Counted from the first letter of the stretch, positions 33,175 to 45,419 are shown. The stretch: 64,000 nucleotides of DNA from Tetragonia tetragonoides (GCA_038025085.1 CM076154.1:14606001-14670000); one strand, 5' to 3'. Notes: generated by a model not told the origin, from the letters alone. A program made the numbers and translations.

Positions 33175-35094
33175 TTTGGCTTGGAAGAAAAACTCATCCT
33201 AGGAGTCTGAGACTTGCTGTATGTTCAGCATGAGGAAATATTGTTTTATTAGTCATTCTGACTTAGGAATTTGTCGGGTTTATATTGATTCAGACATTCA
33301 GTCGTTGTCTGTAAACTGAATTTTGTATGACTGCATGTCATGATATGTACTTATGCAGTAGTTGTGAATGTCAATTCAAGTTTTAAGGTCCTCAATTGGG
33401 AATTTTTTTAGGTTTGTAGTCATTTTACTGATGGTATTGAAAGTAGGTGCTAATATCTGAGTTTCAATGATTATTTGCTCTTTTGATTAAATACTTGACA
33501 GGGTCACGTCAACTACTCTAGTCTATAGTAATTTTGCTGCATCTTTTTTTTGTAAGAGCTATATTACCAACAATTGATCTTAAACAATTTATCTTACTGC
33601 TGGGATTGGTCCTGTGTTCTGAATTCTGATTGTGCCTTGAAGAACTTCTATGGTCTTTGTGTTTTATGTATTTCTTTTTTCTATAATCAACCAAGATTAG
33701 GTTTCTGTTCTAGACTTTGTTTTTTTCTTGTTGATTTGGTATACACTGATAAATAGTGCTACACAGCCCACAGCCCTCAGCCCTACACAGTGAGTCTGTA
33801 ACACTGATAGTCTGATACTGTTTCTTTGCAACATTATTTGCTTTTGCTGTTAGACAATTTCAGATGAGTCAACATATCTAAACTCAGAAAGCTTTACTAC
33901 ATATGCTACTTAAATTTGGAAAACCTTTAACTAAACTGTATGAGTTTTGTTATGTATTTCCTGCGCTTACGCAAACCAAATGCAACTCTTACGCAAACCA
34001 AATCTACACACTTGCCTCCTGCAGTTCAATATTTCATCAATCTATCGTTTCAAGGAGGGTTGTGCATTGTTCTTGATAGGTATAAAATTTTACGGAATCT
34101 ACTGCCAATGCTCTAGAATACTGAGAGATCCCGAGAAAGAACTTACTGCTGTTCTATTGTTTATCCAAAAAGATTCAGATGATTTCTGCGAATCAAAGGA
34201 CGATTCTTTGTGTTAAAAGCGTGCATTTTGTCAATGAAAACAAAACCTCAACAATCTGTCGCACCATTGTAAATTTCCAGATTCAAACTAAAATTTGAAA
34301 GGAAAAGAAGAACATTTGGATTTTGAACTTCTATTTATCAGTTTTGATAATCAACAATAGACAAATTGAACATGACTTTAAACTAACTATCCAAAAGTTG
34401 CAGATAGTGACACCTTAAAATCAAAACTGGAAATTCATATGTTGCCAGACTGAGCCACAGTATTTAGTGCATATTCTGATCATTGTTCAGAAATCCAAGG
34501 GTTATGAGATTTCATTTGTGTCTTCTCAGTTTCTATGTTAACACTGAGCAAAATATGGAGATCATATGATCAAACATTGCTTGACACATTGCAAGTTCTC
34601 TTGACATACGTACGTATTGTAATCAAAGGATGAACTGAATCAAAAATTTTGAACATGAGTTCTATATATGCTTGCAGGCCTTTTATGTAAAAAAGAAATT
34701 GTAAACTAGTAAAAACATCAATTAAACTTTCAATTGGTCATGTAATGCAATATGATTGTCTAATACTGTACTTAAATTATGAGAAAATACTTGCCTTGTT
34801 GCTGTTGAAAATACGTATTCAGAATCCACTACAGCAACATTTTTCATACTATCACCCTGAAAATTATGCTAGATGTAAATATCAAGTAAAACAAAGTGAA
34901 AGCAGAAGTTTGGTGAAAGAATAAGAGATCATCCAAGCATGGATCAAATTATTCTTCATACAATCAGATCAGTTCAATTCCTCTTAAAGTCATACGGGAA
35001 TGTAGATAATCTGGACGATACAGGAATAATGTTCATATGAATTCATGGCTCTATTCTGCCACTGTGCTTTTGGGATTGTGAGTGTTTGCGTTGT
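33175..35094. other. 3' flank of the B3 gene and intergenic DNA, no gene seen
   Basis: The first few hundred bases are probably 3' UTR. Frames at 33574..33756 and 33947..34216 have no recognisable motif. No element ends were recognised. Confidence 0.45.
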
Positions 35095-36110
35095 CTTTTT
35101 TATCGCAACATGTTGAGTTGTTGGTTTTTTTTAAAAACTTTGAGTTGATTAGTAATAGTATGAGCAAGGTGGATGCCAGTAAGTATGCCCGTGCGTTGTA
35201 CGGATCGTGATTATATAATGAAACTAATATAACGTGATTATTAGTCTCATCGAAAATCAAAGTGTAATTTTCACTTATGAAAAACTATTAGTAATATATG
35301 GATAAATATTTATAAAATTCATTTAATATCATGAATCTCATATAATAAGATTACTATGACTTTATAGGGCATCTTATCTAATTTAAACTCTTATCATCAA
35401 TTTCAATTAACTATTAATTAACTCATCCCATATGTTACATGATCCAAGAGGTAATAATTTCAAAGTCTTTCTATGCTTGATGTAGGTATGCCAATACTCT
35501 CTGTCAAAGTATTGCCTTGAAGAACGCAAAACGTCCAATCATAATATCTATATATTAAAGGTATTCCTCCAATACTGTCAGAAAATGCTTCTAATAATTA
35601 GATATTATGATTGTTCTAAGCAAAAATTGCAAAATTATGTTAGTGCCTTTTTCCTTATGATAAGAGTCTGAGATTTACAATTTACAAACTATTATAAGCG
35701 TAGTGGTGGATAACCATACTACCTATCTTGGCTTACTGGTTTAGGCAATATGGGACTCTTCGTTCAGTTTTTAATTTTACATGAGATTTTCAAGCATAGC
35801 AGAGTAACATATTAAGTATATTTTCGACACTAAAACTTCTATAAGACGGTTATTCCGTAACTTTTGGTGAGATAGGGGATTACTTTCCAATCAAATAAGG
35901 GTCACTGCTTATTATAAGTGACCCCTACATATCAAAAAAGTTACCCCAATTTTTTGTGAGTTGGTCTCACATAAGACTTGCTATATTTTTAAATATTTTT
36001 AATGTTTCAATAAAATATTCACTTAATATTTGAGCACAATTATAATTAGTTTTTATTATTATTTCTGTTTAATTTGTAGAAATTTGTGCAATGTACGAAC
36101 ACAAACTAGT
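35095..36110 (+). repeat. Inverted-duplicate arm 1 with Helitron-like termini
   Basis: Matches, in reverse orientation, 48925-50135, over long stretches at high identity (for example TGGTTATCC..TACCTATCTTGG blocks and the TGCCCGTGCGTTG hairpin). Each arm is bounded by GC-rich hairpins next to CTAG: the left bears TGCCCGTGCGTTGTACGG and the right ATGTACGAACACAAACTAGT. A hairpin followed by CTAG before T is the usual Helitron 3' end, here present in both orientations and degenerate in this copy. Confidence 0.6.
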
Positions 36111-36349
36111 ATTTATAATGTAGAATGGTGACAAGTCATACAGAGTAACGCGTAAGGGATTTATACGTCCATTTACAGAAAATGTTAAAAAAAGAAAAGA
36201 TTGGCAAGGGTAATCCGCCCCTTTGGAAATTTTCAGATAATTTTTATTTTACCTTATCTCTTCTTATTTCTTGTGCTACACCCTTTTTTCTTCACGACCA
36301 GCTACTCAGCTACTCAACTAATGGTTATTTGTTATAACAATAGGTCTCT

Positions 36350-37205
36350 TATACGCAAATTATTGCCTAGTCTCGGAATTAGGAGGCTGTCTAATCCCGA
36401 GCAGGCATGTATGTATTATGCGCCCAGTCGTCGGCGCGCGAATGCACGCGCCACCAACTCTTTTTTTTTTTTTTTTTTTTGCAATCTTGCCCATCTAGGG
36501 TTCACCCTGCCTCGATTTTAATCAAACTCGACCTAAGGTTTTCGTTTCTTGGTATTTTTTTGAATTTTTTGGGGATTTTCGAATTTTTTTGGAGTTTTAG
36601 ATTATTTTCTAGTGGGGGGGCGGGGAGAGGAGGTGGTGGCTGGGGGAGGCCACGGCTGAGGTCGACGGTCAGAGTCGACCTCAGCCGTGGCCGGGGCGGG
36701 GGTGGAGGGGCGGTGGGGTGGTGGATGGGTGAGGAGAGAGAAAATAAGGGTTTGGGGGTGAGGGGAGGAAAGAGGGGGCAGGGAAGGGGTGGGCTGGCGG
36801 GGGCCACCGTCGTGGTCTCCGGCTAGCTCCGACCACAACGGTGTCTGGGGAGGTGGAGGTGAGGTGGTGGTGGTGGTGGTGGTGGTGGGGCGGCGTTTGG
36901 GGTGAGGGGAGGAGAGAGAGGGGGAGAGGAGGGGTGGGCTGGCGGGGCCACCATCGTGGTCTCCAGCTAGCGCCGACCATGACGGTGGCCGTGTAGGTGG
37001 TGGTGAGGCGGTGGTGGTGGTGGTGGGGCGCCGCCGGCGGAGGGAGGGGAGGAGAGAGAGTGCAGTTGGTGAGAGTGAAGTGAGGAGGGAGAAAGGGAAG
37101 GATGAAGGGAGGAGAGAGAAAGGGAAGGAGAAGGGGAAGGGGAATGGGAAGAGAGAGAGGAGGATTATGGAACATCATAGTCCTGAGATTATGATTAATG
37201 CATTG
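36350..37205. repeat. GC-rich, purine-biased insertion
   Basis: Interrupts a sequence that is continuous in the related copy at 56226-56640. 36602-37150 is almost pure G/A with GGTGG runs on the plus strand. It includes a 17-bp inverted repeat (CCACGGCTGAGGTCGAC, arms about 36649 and 36676). Pro/His-rich frames on the minus strand are by-products. Origin unknown; the composition is unlike all neighbours. Confidence 0.5.
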
Positions 37206-38258
37206 TATCTTATGAGGCCACCTTAACATGAGACTACCACTTTAAACAAGTATGACGTCATGTTTGGTTAGAGACGCCTCACGCTGAAGCCGCTTCATAT
37301 GAGTTATTATTATTTTGTTATAATCATAGTTTAATTTAGATATTTCGTTAAGAGTTGAGAAATATACCACCATTACCTACATTTTTGTATATACGTACTT
37401 GTATATATATATTTTTTTCTTGGTAGAGTCAAATTGGTTTAGATATCTCTAGAAAATTTGTATTCTAGAATATTTAACATTTCTTTTTAGACTGTTAAGT
37501 AACCAAGTAAAATTAATTATTTTTATTAAAGAAAAAAAATTAGCCGTTTTTAATTTGTTTGAGTCCACTTGACGGCGAAAGTTTTGAGTTATGAATAAGT
37601 ATTTTTCAAGGCGAAATCGAAATGGCCTAACTTATTAATGACGCGGACCAGAAATTATCGAACACGAACGACCTATCTAACAAGCTAAGTGAGCTAGTTT
37701 GATTAGGCTGCATAGAGCCACCTAACCATATTGGTAGTTTTAGAAACATCGACACATTGGTATATTATGTTGCACCAACGCTCATAAGCATATTAAAAAC
37801 TAACTACGGGGTAAATTGACCCAAATTTAACCCACCGAAGAGAATTTTGAATAAAAAAAATTTAGCTTTACATATTCATCTTAAATTTTTACCATTTAAT
37901 GAATTAAATGCTTTTTCGAACTTCTGCCAAAAAATTTCACTCCTCCGCTTCCACAACGCTTCAGTGAACAGAAATTACATCTAGCTTGTAATACCGTTGT
38001 ATGTGAACGAACAGATTCATCGGGCCAATTTGAGTTTGGCTTTCAAGGGTACATATAGCTTCATGAACCATCCTTGATGACTAATAAGGTTTGTCATTGT
38101 GTGGCGAGGTGCGTAAGATGATTTGCGGTAATGATGATGAAAATGGGTCACATTGTCAGGTTTTGAAAGTGGTGGGTGATTGCGTAGGTTAATTTAGAGA
38201 GCGAAGACGATTAACTTACGGAAAAATGAGATCAGTATAATTAGAAAGACATCAAGTC

Positions 38259-39443
38259 TTTTTTTTTTTTTTGAATGAAAAGCCATAGCAGCTCTAACTT
38301 TCCATTAAACGACAATGATCATCATCAATGATTACATCAACATTTCCGGGATAGGATGAATCCCAAAAACGCCAACCAATCGACCATGACTGCACATGCG
38401 CAAGCTCATGAGCAACTCTATTACCTTCCTTACGAGTAAAAGACCAAGACACACTACTAAAATTTGAAACTTCCGCTACAATATCATCTATGACTAAATC
38501 AAAGTAACTAGAACCTCTACGGTACGAATGCAAAGCATTATAAACAGACATGTTGTCCATCTCTGCCATCACATGATCAAACTTGTATTTCAAAGCTAGC
38601 TGCAAACCAAAGAAGACTGATTTAGCTTCAGCCACATTCACGTCCCAGTCCTCCTCAAAGTTAATAGTAGCACCAACCAATGGCAGACCATCGCCATGGC
38701 GACAAATGATTCCAATGCCAGTGCCATACTCGGCAATCTTGCCTGCATCAACATTCACCTTAATCATCCCCAAAGGCGCACCAAGCCACTGCGTATGCTG
38801 TCTGGAGTTTGCAGCATTACTGTGTGTCTCACTTTGGCATTTATCTAGCTCCTCCAAGACCTTATCTGCACCCAGAATTACATCTCCAGGGTCACGAACC
38901 AGGCCCTCAAAGATTAATTTATTTCGAGCATGCCATACAACCCACAAAACCGAGCAGAACCTTCGCCATTCTTTCATGTCAGTCTTCTCGATAACACCTT
39001 CGACCCATTCTCTAACAGAACAACCCGTCTTGCCAAGCAGAGGTAGCATCCCGCTAGCAACCCATATAGAGTCAGCCATAGGACAATCCCTCAAAGCATG
39101 AAGACCATCTTCTACCCTTCCTGGACAAAAAGAGCACCCTCATCAATAGCGGGAACTCGTCTATGAAGGCTCGATTTTGTGGGGAGAGAATTATGACAAG
39201 CACGCCACATAAAAATTTTAGTAGGAGGAAGCACTTTACAGTTCCAAATCTTATTCCAAACTGACCTGTCATTGCACGATGAGGACGCTTGGTTCCCTGC
39301 ACTTTTGTCGCCCATAATACCATGGTAAGCACTGCGAATAGAGAAGTCCCCTCTTCGTTCCCAGCTCCAGAATAGTTCATCTCGTGGGCATCTCGCACTT
39401 ATAGGAATAGACAGTATCCTATTAGCTTCAAAGTGGAGGAAAC
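38259..39443 (-). mobile_element. 5'-truncated LINE, zinc finger and RNase H-like
   Basis: Minus-strand frame 38294..39094 encodes an RVT_3 RNase H-like domain: VVWHARNKLIFEG, KVNVDAGKIAEYGTGIG, NVAEAKSVFFGLQLAL, MAEMDNMSVYNAL and GNRVAHELAH. Upstream frames (39072..39398) hold a frameshifted zf-RVT region (VWNKIWNCKVLPPTKIFMWR). A T run at 38259-38272 is the poly(A) tail. The 5' side ends where the TRIM-like element begins. Dead copy. Confidence 0.85.
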
Positions 39444-40404
39444 TGTTAGGGAATATTATTTTAGTACTGTTAGGAATATTATTTTAGTACTCTTAGGAAT
39501 ATTATTGTAGAGTTTCCATAACACTAGTACTCCCTACCTATAAATAGGGATCGATTATATCAATAATGATCAACCATTCTATTATCTCACATGATATCAG
39601 AACGGGTACTTTCCTGGTAGCCTAAAAAAATCGCTTCCGCTAAGCCGGATGGCGACCTTTAACCATCCAGCGGACTACTCGATTTATTTTTTTACTACCC
39701 ACACAAATTAGTTTTTAGTTTCTTAGATTAAATTCAATTCTGTTGATCTCCACCACTACAAAAGGATTTCTGATCTCAATTATCTTCCCGTTACCACACA
39801 TATCTCTATATCGATCCCCAGCTCCGCCATCACGCCAGGTTCACACACGTCTCCAGCTTTGCCGTCCGCCGCCTGCAGTCCTGCCGCCGCCGGCCGCCAA
39901 GCGTCGACCCCTACTATCTCGTGATCTGCTGCTGCTGTCGATCCATATCGTCTTCCGCTGATGCGTTCTTTCCCCTTGCTCACAGTTGGCTATTTAGCGG
40001 GTAGTACCAGTTCCGGTGACAATACAAGAGTTTTGTTTCAGCTAGATTTCATACTTGGTTGAAATTTAAGATCTCCATGTTTACTATAGTGTTTTTCAAT
40101 TATGTCTTTTGTAACCTCTAATCGTACCGTCCATTCATCTACCGCTACGATTGCGGGGGAGTGTTAGGGAATATTATTCTAGTACTGTTAGGAATATTAT
40201 TCTAGGGTGGTTAGGAATATTATTCTACTACTCTTAGGAATATTATTGTAGAGTTTCTATAACACTAGTACTCCCTACCTATAAATAGGGATTGATTACA
40301 TCAATAATGATCAACCATTCTATTACATCAATAAATTCTACAATAATATTCCTAAGAGTACTAGAATAATATTCCTAACAGTACTAGAATAATATTCCCT
40401 AACA
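39444..40404 (+). mobile_element. TRIM-like short LTR retrotransposon with a terminal foldback
   Basis: LTR 1 is 39444-39591 (TGTTAGGGAATATTATT..TCTCACA), followed directly by a primer-site-like TGATATCAGAAC (39592-39603; standard TGGTATCAGAGC with two changes). The interior is about 560 bp without gag or pol, then a polypurine TTGCGGGGGAG and LTR 2 from 40162 to about 40326. LTR 2 runs into an inverted copy of its own first ~80 bp (to 40404), so 40162-40205 and 40361-40404 are perfect 44-bp inverted repeats. The LTR carries CTATAAATAGGG, a TATA box. Confidence 0.8.
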
Positions 40405-40620
40405 GCATTGTGACAACCAAGCAGCTCTACATATTGCCGCTAATCCTGTTTTTCATGAGCGCACAAAGCATATAGAAGTGGAAAAATTGCAAAATGGAGA
40501 CTTGCAAACTTCATATGTGCCCACTCGCTCACAATTAGCTGATCTCTTCACAAAAGCTCTAGGCCATCGGCGACTTGAAGACCTATTGAGCAAGTTGGGT
40601 ATTTACTCTCCCCATACTCC
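40405..40620 (+). pseudogene. Truncated copia RNase H end
   Basis: The frame starts at [20 protein letters not shown] and runs through [16 protein letters not shown] to a stop at about 40624-40626. These are the last motifs of a copia polyprotein. It is cut at exactly 40404/40405 by the foldback end of the TRIM-like element. No RT remains. Confidence 0.85.
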
Positions 40621-40626
40621 AACTTG

Positions 40627-40900
40627 AAGGGGGTAATAGAATCAGATTTTATATTTTGTATATACTTTCCACATTTGTATACTGTGATCTTTGTATTATC
40701 TTTTAGAGCTTCTGTTATCTTGTAAGTTAGGTTAGAATATCACTTTGATTCTATTGTATCTTTTAGCATATGTACATATCTTGGAGCTATAAATAAAACG
40801 TGAACTATGGTGGAGAGCACAGAGAAAACCATTCTCTCCTACCTTGTGTTTAATATTTTCTTATTCTCTCATAGCCGCTTACCGATAGACTTCCCCAACA
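40627..40900 (+). repeat. Polypurine tract and 3' LTR of the truncated copia element
   Basis: AACTTGAAGGGGG precedes the LTR start at about 40639. The LTR includes GAGCTATAAATAAAACG (TATA) and ends CCCCAACA at 40900. The expected TG start reads TAATAG, possibly mutated. Confidence 0.6.
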
Positions 40901-40941
40901 TTATCCTAACCCTGTGGTCCTCCATCATCAATGACACTTAC

Positions 40942-41234
40942 GGACCGTTTGGTTAGGGATAATAATTAAGGGGGTAATGAAATAAATTTATAGGCTAAAA
41001 TAGTAAGGTAAAGTGGTGATGAGGGTAATGATTAAGGGGGGTAATGGAAAAAATGAAAGAAAATGGGGAAAAACCATTACCCTATGGAGAGGTGGGTTTC
41101 AATTATCCCCTAAATGAGGGTAATCATTACCCTCATTCTCACTAAAACTAACCCCTACTATCTCACATACCTCTCATTTTAGTTTATAAATTCATTCCAT
41201 TACCTCCTTAATTATTACCCCCAATCAAATAACC
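40942..41234. mobile_element. Palindromic MITE with GTTTGGTTAGGG ends
   Basis: The arms are inverted: GGATAATAATTAAGGGGGTAAT on the left (22 bp, only part needed) is matched by ATTACCTCCTTAATTATTACC on the right, and further inside ATAAATTTATA matches its complement. A half copy is at 53982-54035. It lies just upstream of the intact knottin gene promoter. Confidence 0.6.
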
Positions 41235-41514
41235 TGATGAGAAATTATGGATTAAAGGCTTTGGCGGTGATGATTTCAGGGATAGATGCTTGCAAGTTCC
41301 AACGAATTTGTTTTCAGAGCTACATGCATTAATTACATGCATGCATTAATTTCAACCATAGCCATGCAGATGCTATCTTGCTCGATTATTATTGGTAGGG
41401 TTAGTGGGCAGTCAGAAATTATCTTTGATTCAATTATTATTATATCAAATTATTTTATGATGATAGGAATTAAAAAATCTGAATTGGCCGGTTTGCGAGA
41501 ACATGAATAACTGC

Positions 41515-41522
41515 TATAAATA
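41515..41522 (+). promoter_or_regulatory. TATA box of the intact knottin-like gene
   Basis: GCTATAAATACATGC lies 80 bp upstream of the ATG and is nearly identical to the TATA blocks of all other exon-1 copies in the window. Confidence 0.75.
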
Positions 41523-41595
41523 CATGCTCTTGGAATTGATCGAAGCAAAAGCACCTCGCTCAAAGGCAAATATCAATCCAAACAAACAAATACTC

Positions 41596-42515
41596 ATGGC
41601 TTCAATAATGTTTCATCAGCTTCCCATGCTCGCTTTATTTGTAGCGCTCTTAGTCTGTGCAATAATAGGTTCATCTCTTGCTTCAAACCACCCTAGCATT
41701 GTTTTATTATTTCCTTTGATTGTTTAATTCCACATTGCATCCTAATTAATAAGATTATGCTTATGTTCTTAATGTTTCTTCTTTTTATGTTTTAAACTCC
41801 CTAAACAAGCAGGGCGTCACTCAAACAATCGCCTCCCTTAAACTAATAAGAAGGATCTAACAGGGCGATTGGGCAGTGGCGCGCCTTCTTTGGCCCATTA
41901 TGTTGTAGTTATAGTAGTAAACTCTTTTATTGTATTGGGTCTTTTGAGCAAATTAGTGTAGAATTATATTTGTTGAGTTAGAATTATTTCTGTTTATTAT
42001 CTAAATTTACATAGTACCTTTGTTTTTGTCTCTAGCTACTTACATTTTGAATTGGGATATATACAAACAGGACTTTGCCAAAGTTAAAAGAACAAAAATA
42101 AAATAAAAAAACAAATAGATCTAATTCTGAGAATTTGACATTTCACTAATGAATTAAGTATCTCAATATATAATTTGCAGTTCCTACAATGGCGAAGATG
42201 GCAACTGATTCCGAAGAAGCGGTATTTAAATCTACCATCAAGATGCCAACTAATTTTGAAAAGATGGAGTTGGAACAAACTAGAATGATAGTAGAAGAAG
42301 TGTTCACCGAAGAGTCAGGAACAACAACAACTCCAACGAAGCCCAAAATGATTGTGGTAAAGCAATATTATCCAATGAAGAAGGATGATGAGGGGACCCT
42401 AACATGTGCGGCCAAAGGTAGTTACTGCAACATGACTTTTGGACCTACTTGTTGCGACGGTGCGCAAAGATGCCTTACTGAACCAACGGGTCTAATTGGA
42501 GGTGTATGTCTCTAG
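41596..42515 (+). CDS. Secreted knottin-like cysteine-rich peptide precursor, intact copy, 135 aa
   Basis: Exon 1 is 41596..41668 (signal peptide, MASIMFHQLPMLALFVALL). The intron is 41669..42180 with GT..TTGCAG ends, phase 1. Exon 2 is 42181..42515. After the signal comes an acidic propeptide of about 75 residues (PTMAKMATDSEEA, MIVEEVFTEESG, KMIVVKQYYPMKK). The C-terminus carries six cysteines in the order C-X6-C-X7-CC-X5-C-X11-C, including GSYCNMTFGPTCC and GGVC. This spacing is close to the Mirabilis (Mj-AMP) and Phytolacca antimicrobial knottins, which are also secreted. Antimicrobial or defence role is inferred from that likeness only. Unlike those short precursors, this family has a long acidic propeptide. 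Five more loci lie in the window; this and the 54.0-kb copy are the only intact ones. Confidence 0.82.
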
Positions 42516-43042
42516 GTGCGTAAAACATCTTAAGTATTGTTAGTTGTTTAAATGTTTCGGTGTTTTCAGTTGGAGCTTCGATCCCACTTCATGTGTTCCA
42601 TATAAGTAGTATTTAGAGTACATGAACCTGATATATAGACAGGTTTACAAAACTACTCTATTATTAATAATGATGTACGTACTTACTGTGTTGTAGATCG
42701 GATGATGTAATAATGGTGCATGTTTCAATTTTATCGAATAAACTAGCTTATAATAAGTGAGAGCCAATTATAGACTAACTAATAACTAACAAACTGATCG
42801 AATAGCTTCATCGATTCACCATTTTAGACTTTTTATTTGACTTTTTCATAGCTAGAGTTGCTTGATCGAGTAAAACTTGCAGTCTCGGAAACATATTATG
42901 TTTTCCTGCTTAATTAATACAATCAGTGAATAGTATATAAAATATGTAAAGATCGATCTATACTAGGATTATAACATATTCTCTATTATGTTGTTCCGTC
43001 ACTTGAGAAATTAACTCATTGTTAAAGTTAAGTGAGAACTAG
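42516..43042. other. 3' flank of the knottin-like gene
   Basis: Probable 3' UTR: ACATGAACCTGATATATAGAC and the later ATGGTGCATGTTTCAATTTTA are shared with the 3' flanks of the minus-strand copies. No other gene seen. Confidence 0.5.
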
Positions 43043-43205
43043 TGTTACAAATGATAGATAATGTAATTAGGAAAGTATTATAAATACTAAATAGTTTCCT
43101 TTTAGGTTAAGGTTTAGGTTTAGGTTTGTAACCTATCTTGTATTCTCTCAGTATATATTGAAAATAATTACAGAAAACCCTCACCAGAAATTATACCAAT
43201 CTTCA
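43043..43205 (+). repeat. Copia-like LTR, 5' LTR of a fragmentary element
   Basis: Starts TGTTACAAATG and ends CAATCTTCA at 43205, with a primer site TGGTATCAAAGC (43206-43217, one mismatch to the tRNA-Met site) directly after. It contains a telomere-like TTTAGGTTTAGG stretch. A leader continues to about 43730 without gag. The 3' LTR was not found. Confidence 0.6.
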
Positions 43206-43327
43206 TGGTATCAAAGCAAAAATTCTGATGTACCTATCTCCCTTTCTCCTCATCGTTTTCTCTCTCTCACCTCACATCAAAAAAAAAGAAAACAGAAAAC
43301 ATTAATCAATCACTATCCCGTCTTCTT

Positions 43328-43528
43328 AACCAAGGAGGTGTGGTTGGGTGGTAGGAACTCATCCATCCTTAACCAAGGTCGAGGGTTCGAATCTCGTCTT
43401 GGGCATTGCACAGCTTTAAATTCCTTTGTCAGCTGTCCCACCCTTTGAGGTGCCTACAAGCCAGCACGGGGGTTGGTCACTGTGGTCGACGGTGGATACC
43501 CTTGGTCGTGAACCAATAAAAGAAACAA
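43328..43528 (+). mobile_element. tRNA-derived SINE in the LTR-element leader
   Basis: 201 bp with box B GGTTCGAATCTC and box-A-like TGGTTGGGTGG. Target duplication CCCGTCTTCTT (43317-43327) against CCCATCTTCTT (43529-43539), one mismatch. It differs from the other SINE families here. Long frames across it (43158..43734) are not genes. Confidence 0.7.
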
Positions 43529-43945
43529 CCCATCTTCTTCATCAAAAACGACCAATAAGTAGTCCTCGTCCGTCACTGACCTACCTTTTGCCGCCGCTCC
43601 AATCACCAGTTGCCAACTGTCATTCTCCTCAGGCGTCTGCCGCTCAGATCTCAGTCGTCGCCAACGTCCATCATCAGCCGTTCCCTGCGAAGACCACTGG
43701 GCCACCGCCGCCTGCAGTGAGTACGTATACGTAGTTAACTTTTGTATTACATAATTAGCCTTGTCTACAATATATATAGTTACATGAAAGGGGGATTATG
43801 CTCTCTTTAAACAACCCCATATAAATCCTGCTTTGGGCCTTCATAGAGGGGTTATTAGTCGCGAAATGTAAAAGTTAACTACTCTTAAAAATATTTAATT
43901 AAGTTGTTAGGACTATTATATTCTCATGTATCTCAATTATTACAG

Positions 43946-44205
43946 TTCCTAGTTTGGCAAAGATGCAAACTAATTCTGAAGAAGAAGTGGCATTATTTGA
44001 ATCCATGATCAAGATGTCAGCTAATTCTGAAAAATCGCAGTTAAAACATGAACAACAACCTAGATCAATCATAGTAGAAGAAGCGTTCGCACAAGAGCCC
44101 AAAATGATTCTGGTGAAACAATATAATCTAATGAAGAAGGATTATTATCAAGCGGTTTTAATATGTGCAGCTCGTTTGTTTTTTCAATTCCGCGTGCCAA
44201 AGTAA
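43946..44205 (+). pseudogene. Knottin-family copy B, orphan exon 2 without the cysteine module
   Basis: After a TTACAG acceptor the frame gives PSLAKMQTNSEEE, KMSANSEKSQL, SIIVEEAFAQ and KMILVKQYNLMKK, the family propeptide in order. At the first cysteine (LICAA) the sequence departs into RLFFQFRVPK and a stop, so five of six cysteines are lost. No exon 1 was found between the intact gene and this exon. It could be spliced as an alternative last exon from 41668, but that is speculation. Confidence 0.7.
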
Positions 44206-44329
44206 GTACTAAGTATTTGGAATACATGAACCTGACTGGTTTATATAAACAACTCTGAATTATCTATTAATAAGCTTATGTAGAATGTAATGGTGTTCCG
44301 ATTATATCGATTAAATAAAATAAAACACA

Positions 44330-44600
44330 TTCTGGGTGTGTTTTTCAAAAGTTGAATTGAATTGAAGTAATTTTAATATTACTGAGAAATTTAAGTAAAT
44401 TCAACATCACTGAGGATGTGAACACTACTTTCAATGTGAGACAAAATTTATGTTTCTGAATTGGACAATACTGAATTGAATTAAAGTGATATCACTGAAC
44501 TTAACTTAACTGAATATCACTGAACTAAGTTAAAAACACTGAAGTAACACAAAACCACTACTACACTAAACCAAACGAAACTGAACTAAACTAATAAGTT
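44330..44600. repeat. CTGAACTGAAT-rich repeat
   Basis: Multiple CACTGAA, GAATTGAA and ACTGAACT phrases, related to the elements at 16166-16362 and 62035-62165. Probably a decayed MITE of the same family. Confidence 0.45.
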
Positions 44601-45419
44601 GTAAAGATACACCCTCTATGTGGGTTAGTTTCTTAGTCCTATTTGTTTGCACTCATATGATTGTTCATTGGCGTCTTTACCACAAGAATGCAAGAAATCA
44701 ATTACCCCCCTCACCGCCACACCCAACTATATATTATACTCAGGAAAAGACCGACTACTTAGCTTCCGTAATATATCAAGATAGTGATTGGATATTTCAT
44801 TTTAGGATTTCAATTTAGATCATATTATTTCTTTCTTTTTAATACTACCACTATAAAAACATAAATGAGTAAAGATTTGTACGATTATCACAGTTAATCA
44901 CATTAAGAGTCGGTCGTCTAATAATAATTAGTAATGATGAAGATATATATTTTTTTATTATTTTTTTGTTATTTTATTCTTCAATATTATACATTTTAAA
45001 TTATATCTCATACGTGAAGATTAAACATATTGTAAATACATCTTATTTTGAAGTATTTTTCGATGCGAATACGATGGTACAAATACTATTTTTTTTGAAG
45101 ATGTGTAGAAGATTACATTTGCTTTTGAATTTTTGACATAGATTAAGTTATAACACTTATAAAACTCTAGTTATTCATCTCAAGTCAAACTCTCAATTTT
45201 ATTTTTTTAAAAATTATTCTAATAATATATTTAGTGATGTGGCATGGCTCAAAACTCACGAAACATACCAGCTTTATATATATAGAGAAGATTGTCTTCT
45301 ACATCTTCTATTCTATTTTACCACGTGTGAAACCCGTGTCTTTAGGATAGAATTATTTAATTTTGGCTTTTTCCTACTTGGGGACTTGATGGATTGACAT
45401 TTGACAGGGCTATTTTTGG

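Noticed and set aside
36681..37229. 182-codon Pro/His-rich minus-strand frame, plus several overlapping frames
   Set aside because: They are translations of the purine-biased GGTGG tract in all frames; no domain, no start context and no splice signals.
43158..43734. Two ~100-codon plus-strand frames
   Set aside because: They cross a SINE and an LTR-element leader; box B and target duplication explain the sequence better than a gene.
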